Shown in pieces: positions 22,324 through 34,579 of a stretch of DNA of 64,000 nucleotides. Origin of the DNA: Pholiota molesta. Its lineage: Eukaryota > Basidiomycota > Agaricomycetes > Agaricales > Strophariaceae. Position 1 is the first letter of the stretch. The number at the start of each line of letters is the position of its first letter. Where the stretch lies: the NCBI GenBank assembly GCA_014925825.1, contig JACGCK010000114.1, forward strand, positions 88,780 to 152,779, given 5' to 3'. The notes under the pieces are model-generated. The model was not told the DNA's origin, made no database searches, and worked only from the letters and a program-made list of their open reading frames with translations. The position numbers and the translations under genes were made by a program.

Positions 22324-25300
22324 GTCGATGATCGAGTATCAGTAAGAGTAGAGCAAGAGAAAAGTGGGTGTTTGATTATGGTTTATCACAGTGGTTTGGC
22401 GCTCTTAATATACAAAATGAAGCAAAACACTGTGAATACTATGGAGCGCGCAGATGCAGAACTGAAGTTTTGAAAGCACCATCAAGCGCCGAGGTGAGAC
22501 GTAAAAAAATACACAGGTCGGCCACTGTGGCAATATGCAGTGAGACCCAATGGCGTCGTATTCCTTCAGTCATAATGCGATCCACCAGGAGGATATGGGA
22601 CTCTAGAATGTACCGATTTCATCAGTCTCCGATACACCGAGACTCCTCGTCAACTCACCATCTCCCCAAATCCGTGCCGCTGCGTGATAACCTGTCTCCA
22701 AGTCGTCCACCTCTGTTGTGTCTCGGTTGGATGTCTGGTACCATATCACAGTACTCAAATTTTGATTGTGCGCTTTGTAAAGCTCGACTTTGCTATCAGT
22801 AAGAGGGAGAATTGATGACACAGAATTAATTCGCTAGATGTAAGTGTCGGTCAAGCACGACCGCTTCTACCTCTCTTAATCACATTGCGAGCTGCGGAAT
22901 ATAAAACCGTACCCAAACCTAATCAATATCGGATGGTTATGCATTTGCCGTAGGACGCGTATGTTTTTTTTGTGTTTTTTGAAGTGAGTTGACCTGCAGC
23001 TACGGTATTTGATCTACCGTGAAATTCGAATACCCCATACTATCCTGAATGATAGAGCCAGGTCATAATTAAAAGCCAATCTTTCATCCCATCATTTCCG
23101 CTGCGGTTCAGGAAGTGAGGCACGTAAGGATCACAAAGACATGCACCATTCACTACCGTATTGGAAGTTGTTACTTAGAAGACGTTGCAGTTGCTACTAA
23201 ACATAGCTTATTTAAACCATGACACAAATTCTAGCTAGCATCAGGCTTGAGCTGAGCCCTTGGGTCAAGGATGGGAAATGTTTGACTATTTTTTCCACAA
23301 ACATGAACCTAGGAAGACTTCGAAAACCGGCTTTACTTTCATTCTCCTTGGGCGTCACCTAACGGAGGACGACGGCCCGACGAGATCTTGATGGAGTTGA
23401 GCCAATCATGCATGCATGTGCCGCCAACCAGCCCTCGTAATCGCGTGTATGTATGCGTATCGGCGCTTGATGAAGCGGGACCTGCTGGTAAAGATACATA
23501 CCTTGCCACTGAAGCTTGAAGACTTGGTGCTTCGGAAGTTAAAAAAATCCGCGAACTCGAAAAGTTGACGCATAAGGCCTCCAGGAACCAGGATCTAAGA
23601 TGATCTGATAGCCATTTATGATTGCAGTAGTCGTATATCCCAACGGCACTGGAGTCTACACCGGATCAGACACAACGCTGTGCCACGCGGAGTGGGACCG
23701 TAGTCCAGTACTACTACTACTACTGCGTATGAACAGCTTGAACTAAATCTGATACCAGGCCCCGAATCCCCAGATCCGCTTACCAATGGGGCAGTGTATA
23801 TCCAAGAGGCACTAGATTGCTTCAGAATATTCAGAACACTGAGTCTGTTGTGCCATGTACAACAGGATACGCATCTCGATCCCGCAGATGACACGGCGGG
23901 TGTCGGTTCCATTTTTCTTGCTGCACTACCGTCAGGCACCGACGCGCACCACGACTTCCGAGCTCACAAAGATCTGTAGATTGATACGCCCATGATATCA
24001 TTGACAGCCCGGAATGGGAAGTTGTATACCAGCCACAGAACTCAAGTGCGTCAGTGTATGGATGATCAAAAATACGGAAGACAAGGATCATCGGTCGTTT
24101 TTTAATGATTCATTCGTATGCTATCGCCGCATTGAGGACGGCGTTCATGGTCGATTCATGACACGATCAACTCGCCCTCTGCCGTCGTCTGTCAGGTTCC
24201 ATCATTTCCAGATGCGAGCGCTCACTGTCGTCCGTCGGGAAACTGGATGCGCATATGCGGGTTGCCGGTGGCATGAATATGCAAGACGTCATCTGCATAA
24301 CATCATATGAAGTATAACGCAGAAAAACGAAAAAGGATGGGGCAGGGCACATTCCATTTCTTTTTCACAAGCAATGCACCAACAACACACGTCATTGATA
24401 GAGATTAAATATCAAGATCAAAATCCCAAGAAGAACTTGCATCAGGGATGGAAGTAGCGCTGATGACATAGAATTATTATGGGTCCTTGTCGTAGTGTTA
24501 CTCTCCAATTTTTGGGGACCACTCATTAAATTCAAAGCTACCTAATTGAATTCGGGTAAAGAAGAAGAGCCCGTTCAGTCTTATTTTAAACAATTCTCAC
24601 ATTCACCGCGAAGAATTGGGAAACCGCGTAAAGACATACTCATCTAGCGCCCACTTTCCCTTCTGCCAGCGGCTGAGATATGCAGGCAATAACGGCACAT
24701 GCCTAGTACATACGTACGTCGCCGCCTGATTATAGATCTCACTTGCTTCTGATATCGAACAGTTGCAGTCTCCAGCATCCATGCATTGATCTCGCATTCA
24801 TATGTCCTTTCTTTTCTCCTTCTAACTGCAGCCTCTGTGGAGCGAAAGGAAGGTATTAACCACGCCGTTTCCTGATCATAGATTAACGACGTCCGGCTGA
24901 CCCAAAGACCGCAGCCAGACAAAAAAGACATCTCAATGGGCGCGCTGGATATGATACACTGTGTCACTTATGGTCCTTTGCGGCTCGGTCAATGAGAGAA
25001 GAGCAAATTTAAATAAGCAGCATGGCTTCAGTTTTGCTTTCCCTCTTTCTCATACTTCGCCGACATTTTCCTGACTGCGGCCTGTGTGGACGGCTTACGA
25101 CCAGAACGGCATCCGTCCATGGTCACGCCAAAAATATGACGGCCTTTCTTTCCTTCCGCAAAGGCTGCGGCCAAAATGAATACATGGGGGCTACGGACAT
25201 GCCTTTACATAACCCTCGGCTTCTCTGGTAGCGGGTACGAGAAAAAGTGAAACACAACGAAGTAAATCCACGGCAGAAGGTTATTCTTCCCTCACTGCCC

Positions 25301-25651
25301 GAGGTTCAAGTACCTGCTCGCAGCTGGGGCGAATATTCGTCACTGAAGAGCCATATATAACTGCTAGGCCAAAGACCGCACAAAATACACGGCATTTGCG
25401 CCGTTCTTTAACGAGAGCAAATGTAAACGTAGTGGGGTCAGGCTACATAGGCGCCCAACGCTGCCATCGCCTATGCATAATAACTGCTTGCCCAATCAAT
25501 AACAAGGAGTAGGCAAAACACACCTAAAGCCAACCTAAATATTTAATAAAGGCTTGCGACTCCGGGACCGAAGTTCAAAGTTCACATCACGAAATTTGGA
25601 GTGGCAGGTCGTAGCAGTAAAAAAAAACCTATTTTTCAATGACTGGTACAG
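22324..25651. other. Gene-poor stretch
   Basis: Short frames only. The least unlikely is a minus-strand frame at 22603-22821 (MSSILPLTDSKVELYK...) that runs into a good donor (ATG then gtgagttg) near 22658 and could be a first exon, but no following exon was found. Frames at 23616-23939, 24014-24310 and 24644-24967 lack motifs. A short ACTACTACTACTACT-type run lies near 23713. Confidence 0.45.
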
Positions 25652-25725
25652 TGGCCAACGTGGGGATCGAACCCAAGACCTTCGCGTTATTAGCACGACG
25701 CTCTAACCAGCTGAGCTAGTCGGCC
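25652..25725 (-). tRNA. tRNA-Ile (anticodon AAU)
   Basis: A 74-base cloverleaf on the minus strand: acceptor stem GGCCGAC paired with GTTGGCC plus discriminator A, D arm GCTCAGCTGGTTAGAGC, anticodon loop centred on AAT in GTGCTAATAACGC, and T arm with GGTTCGATCC. No intron. It is identical base for base to the tRNA at 57970-58043. Confidence 0.95.
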
Positions 25726-25952
25726 GATGGTGGATGTGTTCCATCTCGCCTTTAAAATGAGATCTGGTAAAATTGACTGCGCTACGCGAGACACTGGTAC
25801 TGTACAGTGTAGTCAAAAAATCAAAGGCTTTCGTATGCGGACTCCGAGTAATAAAATTTTGACGTCAAGAAATACGAGAGCGCAACGGAGAGAGGTCATG
25901 TACAAAGAACAACAAAAAGAGACAATAATTACACGGAACACGGTTTCTTCTG

Positions 25953-26945
25953 CTACCCCTGGTCCATCTCATCGCCGCCCTCGTCCACCTGTGCGGCCCC
26001 GTTCCACCACACCACCGGCCCCAACCCCTGCTCCGCAATCGAACACTACAAAAAAAAACATCAGCTTCAATCCCACGTACACACCACAAACGCAATCACT
26101 CACACAAACCACATACGGCGGCCTCTTCGTCTCATGCTTCACCTGCACGCCCTCCGCGACGCGCGGCGGGCCGGGCTCGTCGTCGCAGAACGCGTCGCTC
26201 TCGACGCGCGCGCGCAGGACCTCGCCCTGGTCGATGTACATGCGCGCGGCGACGGGCGTGTCGAGCAGCGCGGTGGGGGAGGTGAGGTCGGAGTCGGGGA
26301 GCCAGAAGTGGGCGCGCTCGTTTGGGTCGCTGCGGGTGGGGGTTAGTGGGTGATGGTGGTGAGGGTGGGGGAGGGAGGGTGCTTACAAGGCGGAGGGCTG
26401 GGGGAGGTAGGCGACGGGGATATAGATGTCGTCGAAAAAGCCGACTGTCACTGTGATACGAGTGGGTGGATGAGACCAGCGACATGAACGAATGAGATAA
26501 CGCACGTCTAATGCCATCTTCATCCGACGACTTGACCTTGGCCACGATGACCTCCGACGTGAACGGCCGGAATACCACCAGGCGGAACACCACTACACAA
26601 CACACAACACACCCTCAGCACCACGCACACCACACAGGATGAGGGGAAAACAAAACGGCGACGGACCTCGGTACCACAGAAACCCGTCGCCGTAGCGCAC
26701 CTTGCCCTCGCCCGCCTCCGCGAGGTCGAAGACGCAGATGCACAGGCCGACGTCGTGCAGTACGCGGTTCGCGTACTTTTTGTTGAGCTCCGCGATGAGC
26801 GCGTCCTCGGGGGGCGCGCCGAAGTTGGTCGGGTGGACGGCCACCGTGTCCTAGACGGGAAGGGCGTGAGTCAGTCACGCCCGCCGCAGCGCCGCGTCAG
26901 CAGCCCGGCAAATGCACGCACCTTGAGCACGGACAGACAGAACAT
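25953..26945 (-). CDS. RPC25: RNA polymerase III subunit Rpc25 (Rpb7-like)
   Basis: Subunit of the Pol III stalk (with Rpc17), needed for initiation on tRNA, 5S and U6 genes. The first exon is only 24 bases (MFCLSVLK, 26922-26945). The chain then reads DTVAVHPTNFGAPPEDALI, LNKKYANRVLHDVGLCICV, GDGFLWYRVVFR, VVFRPFTSEVIVAKV and FFDDIYIPVAYLPQPS, and ends after a GPVVWW motif with an acidic MDQG tail. These match the Rpb7-N (RNP-like) and OB-fold order of Rpc25, and the GLGPVVWW end corresponds to the family's characteristic C-terminal GL..V.WW. Length is about 230 residues. It is divergent from the carrier gene at 27151, with about 200 bases between the start codons. Confidence 0.9.
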
Positions 26946-27150
26946 GGTGCAGGGATATACGGTCGGCGAGTGGGGCTACGGGGACATGCGTGCGCGTAGG
27001 TCGTCGTCGTCGTCGAGGTACATGGCGGGCAACGCACGGCGGAATCTTATCGCGCCTTTTTTGGACCCGTGCACGTGACGTGTGAAAAAATAAGGAGGGG
27101 CACCACTCCTATGTTCTGCTGTCTTCTGCCAACTAGTAGGCGCCCCCGTC

Positions 27151-28305
27151 ATGTCTTCCCCGTCCCCCCCTGCGCCTCCCAAGAAACCGAGCCCGTGGCT
27201 GCACTTCGTCGCCGGAGGGTCAGTGCCCCCGTCTCTCGCTCCATAGAGTCCCGCTGACCCCATGAAACCTGCTTACAGCCTCGGCGGCATGTGCGGCGCC
27301 ATCGTCACCAGCCCCTTCGACGTCGTCAAGACCCGCCTCCAGTCCGACCTCTTCCGCCAGAAGCACTCCGCCGTCAACGTAATCGGTGGTGGCGGCGCGG
27401 GCAGCGCCGTCTTTGGCGCCCCGCGCCCCGCGAACCTGCTCTACAACTTTGTCGAGACGGGCTACATCATCCGGTGCGTTGCCCCTCTGGCCCCACTCAC
27501 CATCCGCCTGCTGACGCAGACGGACCGTTAGCGACATCTACCGCGAGGAGTCCTTCCGCGCGCTGTTCAAGGGCCTCGGCCCCACCCTCGTCGGCGTCGT
27601 CCCCGCGCGCTCCATCAACTTCTTCGCCTACGGCAACGGCAAGCGCCTCATCGCCGACAAGTTCAACAACGGGCAGGAGAACAGCTGGGTGCACCTCACC
27701 GCCGCCGCGGGCGCGGGCATCGTCACCGGCACCGCGACGAACCCCATCTGGGTCGTGAAGACGCGCCTCCAGCTCGCGCACGGCTCCGGCCAGGTCCTCG
27801 GCGGGAGCTGGCTCTGCGTGCAGCGCATCCTGCGCGAGGAAGGGATAAGGGGATTTTATAAGGGCTTGAGCGCGAGTTATTTGGGCGTGACGGAGGGCAC
27901 GATCCAGTGGGTGCTGTATGAAAGGCTGAAGCGGCTGAGCGAGTCGGTGGAGGGCCATGGACCGGTGTCGCGTTGGGCCGGCATGCTGGGCAGCGCCGGC
28001 GCCGCCAAGCTCGTCGCCAGCCTCATCACCTACCCGCACGAGGTGCGTTCCGTCCTCTATCACCCACTTAAACATTCATTAACCATCCCTCTCCATATTA
28101 GGTACTACGGACACGCCTGCGCCAGCCGAGCGTCAACGGCGTCGTCAAATACACCGGCCTCCTGCAGACGCTCCGGCTGGTGATCGCGGAGGAGGGCGCG
28201 CGCACGCTCTACAGCGGCCTCTCCGCGCACCTCATGCGCGTCGTCCCGAACGCCGCGGTCATGTACTCCATCTACGAGGGCCTCATCAAGTACAGCTCCT
28301 CATAG
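27151..28305 (+). CDS. RIM2: Mitochondrial carrier, Rim2/SLC25A33-36 type, copy 1
   Basis: Inner-membrane carrier, by family probably a pyrimidine nucleotide (deoxynucleotide) transporter needed for mtDNA maintenance. Four exons (27151-27218, 27279-27473, 27532-28042, 28102-28305) give 325 residues. All three carrier repeats carry the signature: SPFDVVKTRLQ, NPIWVVKTRLQ and YPHEVLRTRLRQ. The tryptophan in PIWVVKTR is typical of the nucleotide/folate/FAD branch. A small insertion rich in Gly/Ala follows the first signature, as in Rim2. It differs from copies 2 and 3 at many silent and a few coding sites and has a different upstream region, so it is probably the ancestral locus. Confidence 0.9.
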
Positions 28306-29597
28306 GCCGTGCGCCGTCCGTCCTTCCATGTCTTACCACCCCCGCACCCCGCCGCCGCCCGCAGACGATGGACGTGCAGATGCCTGATGCGTGCGTGCGT
28401 GCGTACGCATGCTGCCCGGTTCCTCGAACACCCCACTCAACCCCGTATCTTATAGCAGGTCCTGCCGCCTTTCCGCATAGACAAAAAGTACCCCACACGC
28501 TCCCGCCACCACCCACATTGCCCATTGCCCACCATATCTGATATGCTATCCCACCCCCACGCCTTACGCGCCCGTAATCCGACATCCAGCACACATCTTA
28601 TTACTTATGTATTTATCGCATCGCCTTCCATCATGCTTTTTCAGGCCGTCCTTATTAGTGGCCGCTTTTTGTAGTACATACATACCTACCTATTTGAGTT
28701 TTCCTGTTGCACTATTCCATACATAATCTGCAATGACTACACAAGTTAGAAAAGTTCTTAAAATTCTGAGAATGACCTTGAGATCCTGGTTTTGTTGGAG
28801 TACATGCTCGCGAGCGATGTCAAGGTGGAGTCATACGGAACGCAGGAATACATATAACTATTGATCCAGGTTTTATAGCAAAATGTGCAGTCGCCCTACT
28901 ATTGCACAAGGGATAGGGTAAGAAGTGCGAATAGCATGTCAATAAATATGTTTAGCGCCTCAAAAAGAAGAACAATTGATTACATCTTAGTCTACAAATT
29001 AGAGCAGTGAATTTAACACAAGTGCAGCCTACAGCTTGCACGGACAGAGGGCGCTCGACGGGCCGCCACCGTTCTTCATCGACCTTCAGCTTCATCCCTC
29101 GCGCCGCGCGCGGGGTGTCAGGGGCTCACGTCCGCCGCATCCGCATCTGTCTGCCCCTCCCATACAGCACCGTCAGCGCTGCCGCCCAAGGGCGCTTAAG
29201 CGGACGCCGCCGTTCTGTCACGTTCCTGCTGACCCTTGTGGGAAAGTTAGTTGATGCATAACAGTTAGTAACTGTTATTAACTGCAACTATTATCATAAC
29301 CATAACTGCCCGGTTATAGTTATGACTGTTCTCCCCATCTTATGAAGGAATTTGATCAAACTGTGTTGATATTTCAAAAGAACAAAGAAACAAGACCAGG
29401 AACTATTTTCAACATATTCTAATGCGCCAAATTAGAGAGCCAATCGTCATCACACTATCTAGCTAATATTTTCTGATGAAGATATGGCAATATTACTGAT
29501 GACTTGCGGAAATGCACATCCGTGGCTCTGGGATGTTATCCTAGATAGCACAGAATTTTTGAGATATGTTTTTGATTAATGCTAGACTTCTTACCGT
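28306..29597. other. Carrier 3' flank and spacer (unit-specific)
   Basis: Contains the downstream flank shared by all three carriers (phrases such as CATCTTATTACTTATGTATT and TAGTACATACATACCTACC), then about 600 bases partly unique to this copy. A frame at 29007-29261 has no motif. No gene supported. Confidence 0.55.
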
Positions 29598-30103
29598 TTA
29601 ATAATTCGCATAGGTAGAAAGGGCGGTCAAGTTACTGGCAATGTAGAGGTCGGCAATGGTTTGCGCCGCACCCTCGTCCGCGGGGACCTTGATCGTCCTT
29701 TCAGCACCGGACGCATCCGCGTACTTGAAGTAGGCCGGAGAACTGCAGTTCGCAGCCGCAGCGCCCGCCTCCCTGGCCTGGACCACCGCATGGCGGCGCC
29801 CCTGGGTGGAGTGGAACCAGTTGAGGTGGGTCGCGCGCGTGCCCCCGCCGTTGAAGCACTTTGTGCCAGAGCCGAAGAGCGAGAAGAGGAAGTCCGAGCA
29901 GCCGCTCCCGGTGTATCCCTGGCCCTCGGTTCCAGAGGGGAGATTGTTGAACTGGGCGGAGAATCCGAAGCCAGAGGGGAGGGAGCAGCAGACGGACCCG
30001 CCGTCGGTGCAGCCAAAGGAGGAGCCGCTGCAGGAGACGGTGCTTGCAAAGCCTTCATAACTGACGGTTTGTGCGAGAGCGGATGATGCCAGCGCGACAG
30101 CAG
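29598..30103 (-). pseudogene. Secreted cysteine-rich protein, 5'-truncated copy 1
   Basis: Identical in plan to the gene at 47382-47915 but lacks its first ~11 codons. The match stops inside the signal-peptide coding region (after ALASSALAQTVS counted inward), and upstream bases belong to a WD40 gene fragment. With no start codon or complete signal sequence it cannot be secreted normally. The frame is open from the junction to the TAA at 29598-29600. Confidence 0.85.
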
Positions 30104-30335
30104 TGTACGTCCCACATGTGCAGCATCACGTCGCGCGAGCCGGTGACGGCGATCGGGCAGTGGTTCAGCACACACACGGAGCGGATTGTCGAGAGGTGCC
30201 CGTGCAGGATGTAGATGCATTGCCTGTTTCGTGCTTAGTGTGTGTGTCAGAAATGAGATGGGGCGATACACACCCGGATTTGAGATCCCACACCCGGACA
30301 ACCTTGTTGCACCCCCCGCTGAAGATGAGGGTGAT
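30104..30335 (-). pseudogene. F-box/WD40 gene fragment (unit A)
   Basis: Matches about 52262-52510 of the F-box/WD40 gene, including the exon ending KVVRVWDLKSG, the intron, and the exon with YILHGHLSTIRS and VTGSRD. It is in the same orientation as the truncated secreted gene and fused to it out of frame (the WD40 frame meets TGA at the junction). Confidence 0.85.
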
Positions 30336-31064
30336 ATCCTCTCACTGTTCATGTTGCAGATGGCGGTGGAGGGTGGTGGCAGGTGTACAGTACAACAGAT
30401 GCGGTGTCACGAGAGGCGCGGGAAAGTGTTGGGTAAGGCGGCGGGATCGGGGGGCGGGTGCAGGGACAAAACACCATACGGCGTGAAAATGTGAAAACAC
30501 GTAAGTAACTGTCTTGTTTTTGGGTGTAGAGAGATCATAGGATCAGAGGTTAGCCCACCCGAAGGGCAGGCTAACATGGATAGTCCTAAAATGGATAAAG
30601 TCAGTAAATGAATGAATTTACGCACGAAGTAGGTGCCAAGTCCAAATTGACGCGGAAAGATCTTCGGGGTAAAACAGCCAATTTGCACGCAAAGTGCATT
30701 GCTAGATTCGAAAGATGGTGGGCATCGGGATAGGGATTCCATGGAGGCAACAACATACCGTTCTGTGTAAATTATCCATGGTTACGACGAAAGGCTAAAA
30801 GTGACTTTAGCATGTAAAATAGAATTTCTAGGTGGATAATTTACCTCGACAACACAACTTGAAGCCCCCAATTGATTTCTGTGGAGATAGCACCTGCAAG
30901 TTAATAAAAGCAGTCAGTAAGTGTGTGATAAAATCAAGAAGAAGAAAAAGACAATACCTATGTAGTCCATGGACATGTGGGAGGTCGCAAACCATTAAAA
31001 CCGGTGCTTATTGTGCAAAATGACGTACCTTAAAAAAAGAATTCATGAGCTGACATCGGAGTGG

Positions 31065-31774
31065 TCATGTGGTCCGCGGGATGTTCAAATATGTTGTCGG
31101 AATTTCTCGAGACTGGGACAGTGTTGTGAGAGATAAGAAGGACTCGGAAAGAATGTTCAAGGAAATGAAAAACTTACCAAAGGATCAAAACCTGATTTGC
31201 GAGAAACAGCAGTCCACGGGAACTTTAAATAAAGTGTCGGAATATTAGTACCAGCGCTTATTGTGTCAAATGATGTACCTTGGAATAAATATCAATGAGG
31301 TGGGATGGCAGAGTGGTCATTCATTTGGTCCATGGGAAGCTCAAATATCAAGTTGGAATTTCTCGAGACTGGAACAGTGGAAAGACTCGGAAATGATGTT
31401 TGAGGAGATGAAAAACTTAGCGAACCATCAAACCTGATTCGTGAAAAAGCGCAGTCCGCAGGAAGTCCAAATATTGTGTCGGAATTTCTCCAGACTAGAA
31501 CAATGTAGTGTGAGGTAAGAAAGACTCGGAAATGATGTTTGAGGAGATGAAAAACATACCGAAGGATCACAACCTGATTTGCGAAATACCGCAGTCCGCG
31601 GGAAGTCCAAATATCGTGTCGGAATGTCTCGAGACTGGAACAATGTTGTGTGGGGTAAGAAAGACTTGGAAAGGATGTTTGAGGAGAGGAAAAACTTACC
31701 GAAGCATCAAAGCCTGATTCGCAAAAAACCGCCGTCCGCGGGAAGTCCAAATATTGTGTCGGAATTTCTTGAGA
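31065..31774 (-). repeat. Tandem exon-intron cassette array (unit A)
   Basis: About six cassettes with a period near 140 bases. On the minus strand each has a ~75-base exon-like part followed by a ~65-base intron-like part starting GTAAGTTTTTC or GTATGTTTTTC and ending in a pyrimidine tract and TTCTAG or TTCCAG. The clearest exon parts are 31700-31774, 31560-31634 and 31421-31494. Each encodes a ~25-residue variant with the core EIPTxYLDFPRTAVF. One cassette has a donor changed to CT (about 31420). The last one ends in a TGA at 31065-31067 in the same frame. Confidence 0.75.
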
Positions 31775-32461
31775 CTGGAACAATGTTCAAGTTCTGTGAG
31801 GTAAGAAAGACATGGCCGTTTGTCAGATTGAATCAGTATGGCATAAGATAAGGAAGACACAGTAAGAATACATGTAGGAACATCTGATTATCGGGGTGCA
31901 GTCCACAGGAAGTTTTGAAACGGTGTCGAGAGAAAGGCTTAGTCCGATATGATATATTAGATAAAGAAGCAAACATACCTCTGTACAGAACATCCCCATC
32001 ATCACCGTGTAGTCCACTGGAAGCTTGAATATCCTGTTGGGATTCAGCCGCGTAAGCGCATAGTTGAACGTCGACAAGGGTGATGGTTGAGACGTTGAGG
32101 AGAGATCAAAGTGGTCATTTGTCACGGCTGCGACGACGGGCGCCTAAACGGCAGATGCAAGCTGCGCAGCAGTACATCTAGAATTTGGATATACATTAGC
32201 ATAGTTTACACATATGAAAGGAGTTGAATACATACCAGTAACCATACTGAGGACTGGTACAGTGGTACTGGAACGAAAGAAATCGGACTGGACACCGTCA
32301 TAAAGACGGCAGGAATGGAAAGGGGATTCGGGAGCGTCAAGGAAATTTCTCCCTTTTGATATGTTCGGTTGCTGAGGGTCGCCAATTTCCGTGTGATTCG
32401 TGTCCTCCCTTTCAGGATCTAGACGTGTGAACGGTGCTAAAGTTCCAGCCTTGCCAGCGAG
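31065..32461 (-). CDS. Putative gene ending in cassette array (unit A)
   Basis: I do not recognise the product. A possible upstream exon starts after a TTTGCAG acceptor at 32462 and reads LAGKAGTLAPFTRLDPERED. A second exon, after a cgcag acceptor near 32128, reads VTNDHFDLSSTSQPSP and on to NRIFKLPVDYTVMMGMFCTE, with a good GTATGT donor near 31978. The cassettes at 31065-31774 would follow. Related LPVDY/LPADC-like wording recurs between the unique exon and the cassettes, suggesting the array grew from this exon. Frames are not consistent across every cassette (some carry stops), so the locus may be decaying. Confidence 0.3.
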
Positions 32462-32476
32462 CTGCAAAGGAAGCCA

Positions 32477-34480
32477 AACTTAAATATTACAATTATGTTT
32501 CAGGGTAGCTTGGAGTTCCTGTCTCCCGCTTCCGGAGGCCGGGAATATCAGCTCGCAAAAATACACTTCTGCTTCTCTCCCTTAGTATTTGAATCGCGAA
32601 GTGTTCTATATAGAGTATTCAGATGCTGCAAAGCATAGCAATTTTCTCTTCGAGAGCGCGGTGGACGTGCCAATTTTAGAGGAATGATACAAGAATTATG
32701 ATTTCGGCCGCATTGCTGTCAACACCAAAATGCGTCCGAGATTCGCAAAAATGTACCGGCGAAGAAGCGGTTACCAAATTTTCGCTTGACGTACTTGTCA
32801 AGCCGTTTCCTTCCTTCCTTCTGTTTTGCAATGCAGAATTACGGTCTCGGGAGCTAGTTGAATCAAGGGACACCTACTATTTCGATCCGCCGTCTCCATC
32901 GCACTGTCCTACTATGTTTTTCCGTCTCCATTACATTTTTTCAAGCCATTAATCCAAGTTCGTACCATAATCAATCACTGCAGTACTCGTATTTTACGCT
33001 GTACATTAAATGGAATCGATTTCGCGCTGTGTTATGGTTTAGCGCCCGCTATCTGCATCATTTCGGCGCCAAAGATGCACTGCAAGTTTCGCCAACAGCT
33101 GTGGTCTCAAGAAATTAATATATCGAGTTGTTCATTATTTTCCAAACGTCCTATAATGTTGTTTTCCATTACAAGACAACAGATGCAGAGATACGTCAGA
33201 TTGCGGCCGTGATTAGATCTTGTGCAATCTGAATACGGCGGTTGATTCGAGCGCCAATACTTCGTTATTAGATTTACCATATTAATTGCTAACTACTCGT
33301 ACTTATAGGATAGGTTTGATAATAGCTATTGGTAAATAACCAGTTCGAAAAGCAGTGGTATTAAGCAGAGATTGAATGTCAAAATTCAATAAGGTACAAA
33401 TTGCGGCGTATCTAGGTATAATCTTTGCATCACCAAACACGATATCAGTCTGTCGTTGAGGATGAATAGAATAATGCAGAATACAAGTCGCATTTAGTAA
33501 AACAATGTCGTCGTATATACACCTACGGCACTCCGTCAGAAAGACGAAGCGCGGTTGCGCAGAACACAGATCCCCATCATGTCCGCCTCCTCACCGAATA
33601 CACGATTTCAAACGCTACGCATAAGCCGGTTCTTTTCACCTGTCATCAGAACCCTGACTTTACCGGCTAGCTAGCCTACGTGGCAGCGCGAATAGCGCGC
33701 GCGCAATGCGTCCCAAGTGGGCGGAGGATCTGTGTGCCGTTCCCTGCAGTGTAGCCGCGATGATTAGCGCGTTTCCACTGCAGTTCTTAATTATATTGCA
33801 CGGTTGCTTGGGAGTACGTTAGAGTACATTAAAGAGTACCTATTCCCAAGAATTTAGAGGGAGAAAAGCAAACGGCGACCGCAGGCACTCCATGCCACCC
33901 GACGGCACCCTGTATCTCGACCCCCGCCTCGCGAACGCGTTCGAAAATGCAGCGCAACCGGCGCCCGCGAAAAGAAGGTCCATTACGTGCCATCACGGAA
34001 GCACGGAGGCTTTACGTGGCGTGTTTCAGCCTAAGCAACTGGCTAGAACTTTGCGCTTGAAGTGGAGGATTCGGAGCAGGGGAGCGTAGATTGCACGGAA
34101 GGCGCTAGAAACGCCGTTTCCCTGTTTCTTGGGTTTTTCGGTCAGGGGGAAATTGGCCTAGGCGCGGACAGAGGTTAGGTAGGGTCGACGGTGGTGAGAT
34201 GTTCGCGCTGAGAGTGTGTGGTGGGGATTAATCTAAGGATGTGTTTACGAGGCCTTTGAAATTGGTGTAACTACAGACGGCTTGAAATGCAGCAATAAAA
34301 CAATAAAATCATATTGATTAATAGTCTACACGAACATAGATTGTGAGCTGGTAGGTACGGGAGGATACTGCAGAGGCTGCGAGGTTGATAGCGCGAATGG
34401 GAGAAGGGGGCGCGGAGAGATGGCGCGAATGGGACATGTTCGCTTAATTCGACGATCCCGGTATCTGACCCTGCGCGAGC
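32477..34480. other. AT-rich spacer, no supported gene (unit A)
   Basis: Mostly AT-rich with short frames. A 65-codon + frame at 33892-34089 starts MPPDGTLYLDPRLANAF. The unit B copy has two extra As in the poly-A run at the AAKRR position and reads a different 56-residue end, so neither version is clearly selected. The equivalent region of unit B is about 41373-43380. Confidence 0.5.
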
Positions 34481-34538
34481 ATCCGTTTGTATCTCAAACC
34501 CGTTTATTCCCATCTACTACGTACATGGGGTGCAGATG

Positions 34539-34546
34539 TATATAAG
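34539..34546 (+). promoter_or_regulatory. TATA box with pyrimidine-rich start region (unit A)
   Basis: TATATAAG is followed about 25-140 bases downstream by a long CT-rich tract (CTCCTCTCATCTCTCCTCTC and more), the usual look of a strong fungal core promoter and transcription start. Confidence 0.5.
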
Positions 34547-34579
34547 AGCTGCCTAGCTGACCGTCTATCCTCATTCCCC

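Noticed and set aside
27497..28075. 192-codon minus frame inside the carrier gene (also at 36665 and 45563)
   Set aside because: Shadow of the carrier coding exon in the opposite strand; codon bias of the sense gene keeps it open.
29627..30352. 241-codon minus frame spanning the secreted-protein/WD40 junction
   Set aside because: It is the wrong frame for both parts; the real frames of the secreted protein and the WD40 fragment are offset from it and from each other.
31065..31774. Reading the cassette array as a CRISPR array
   Set aside because: Units of ~140 bases are all repeat with no unique spacers, the genome is eukaryotic, and the units carry splice signals.
32858..33118. 86-codon + frame (also in unit B)
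   Set aside because: AT-rich, no motif, overlaps other frames; preserved in both units only because they are near-identical.
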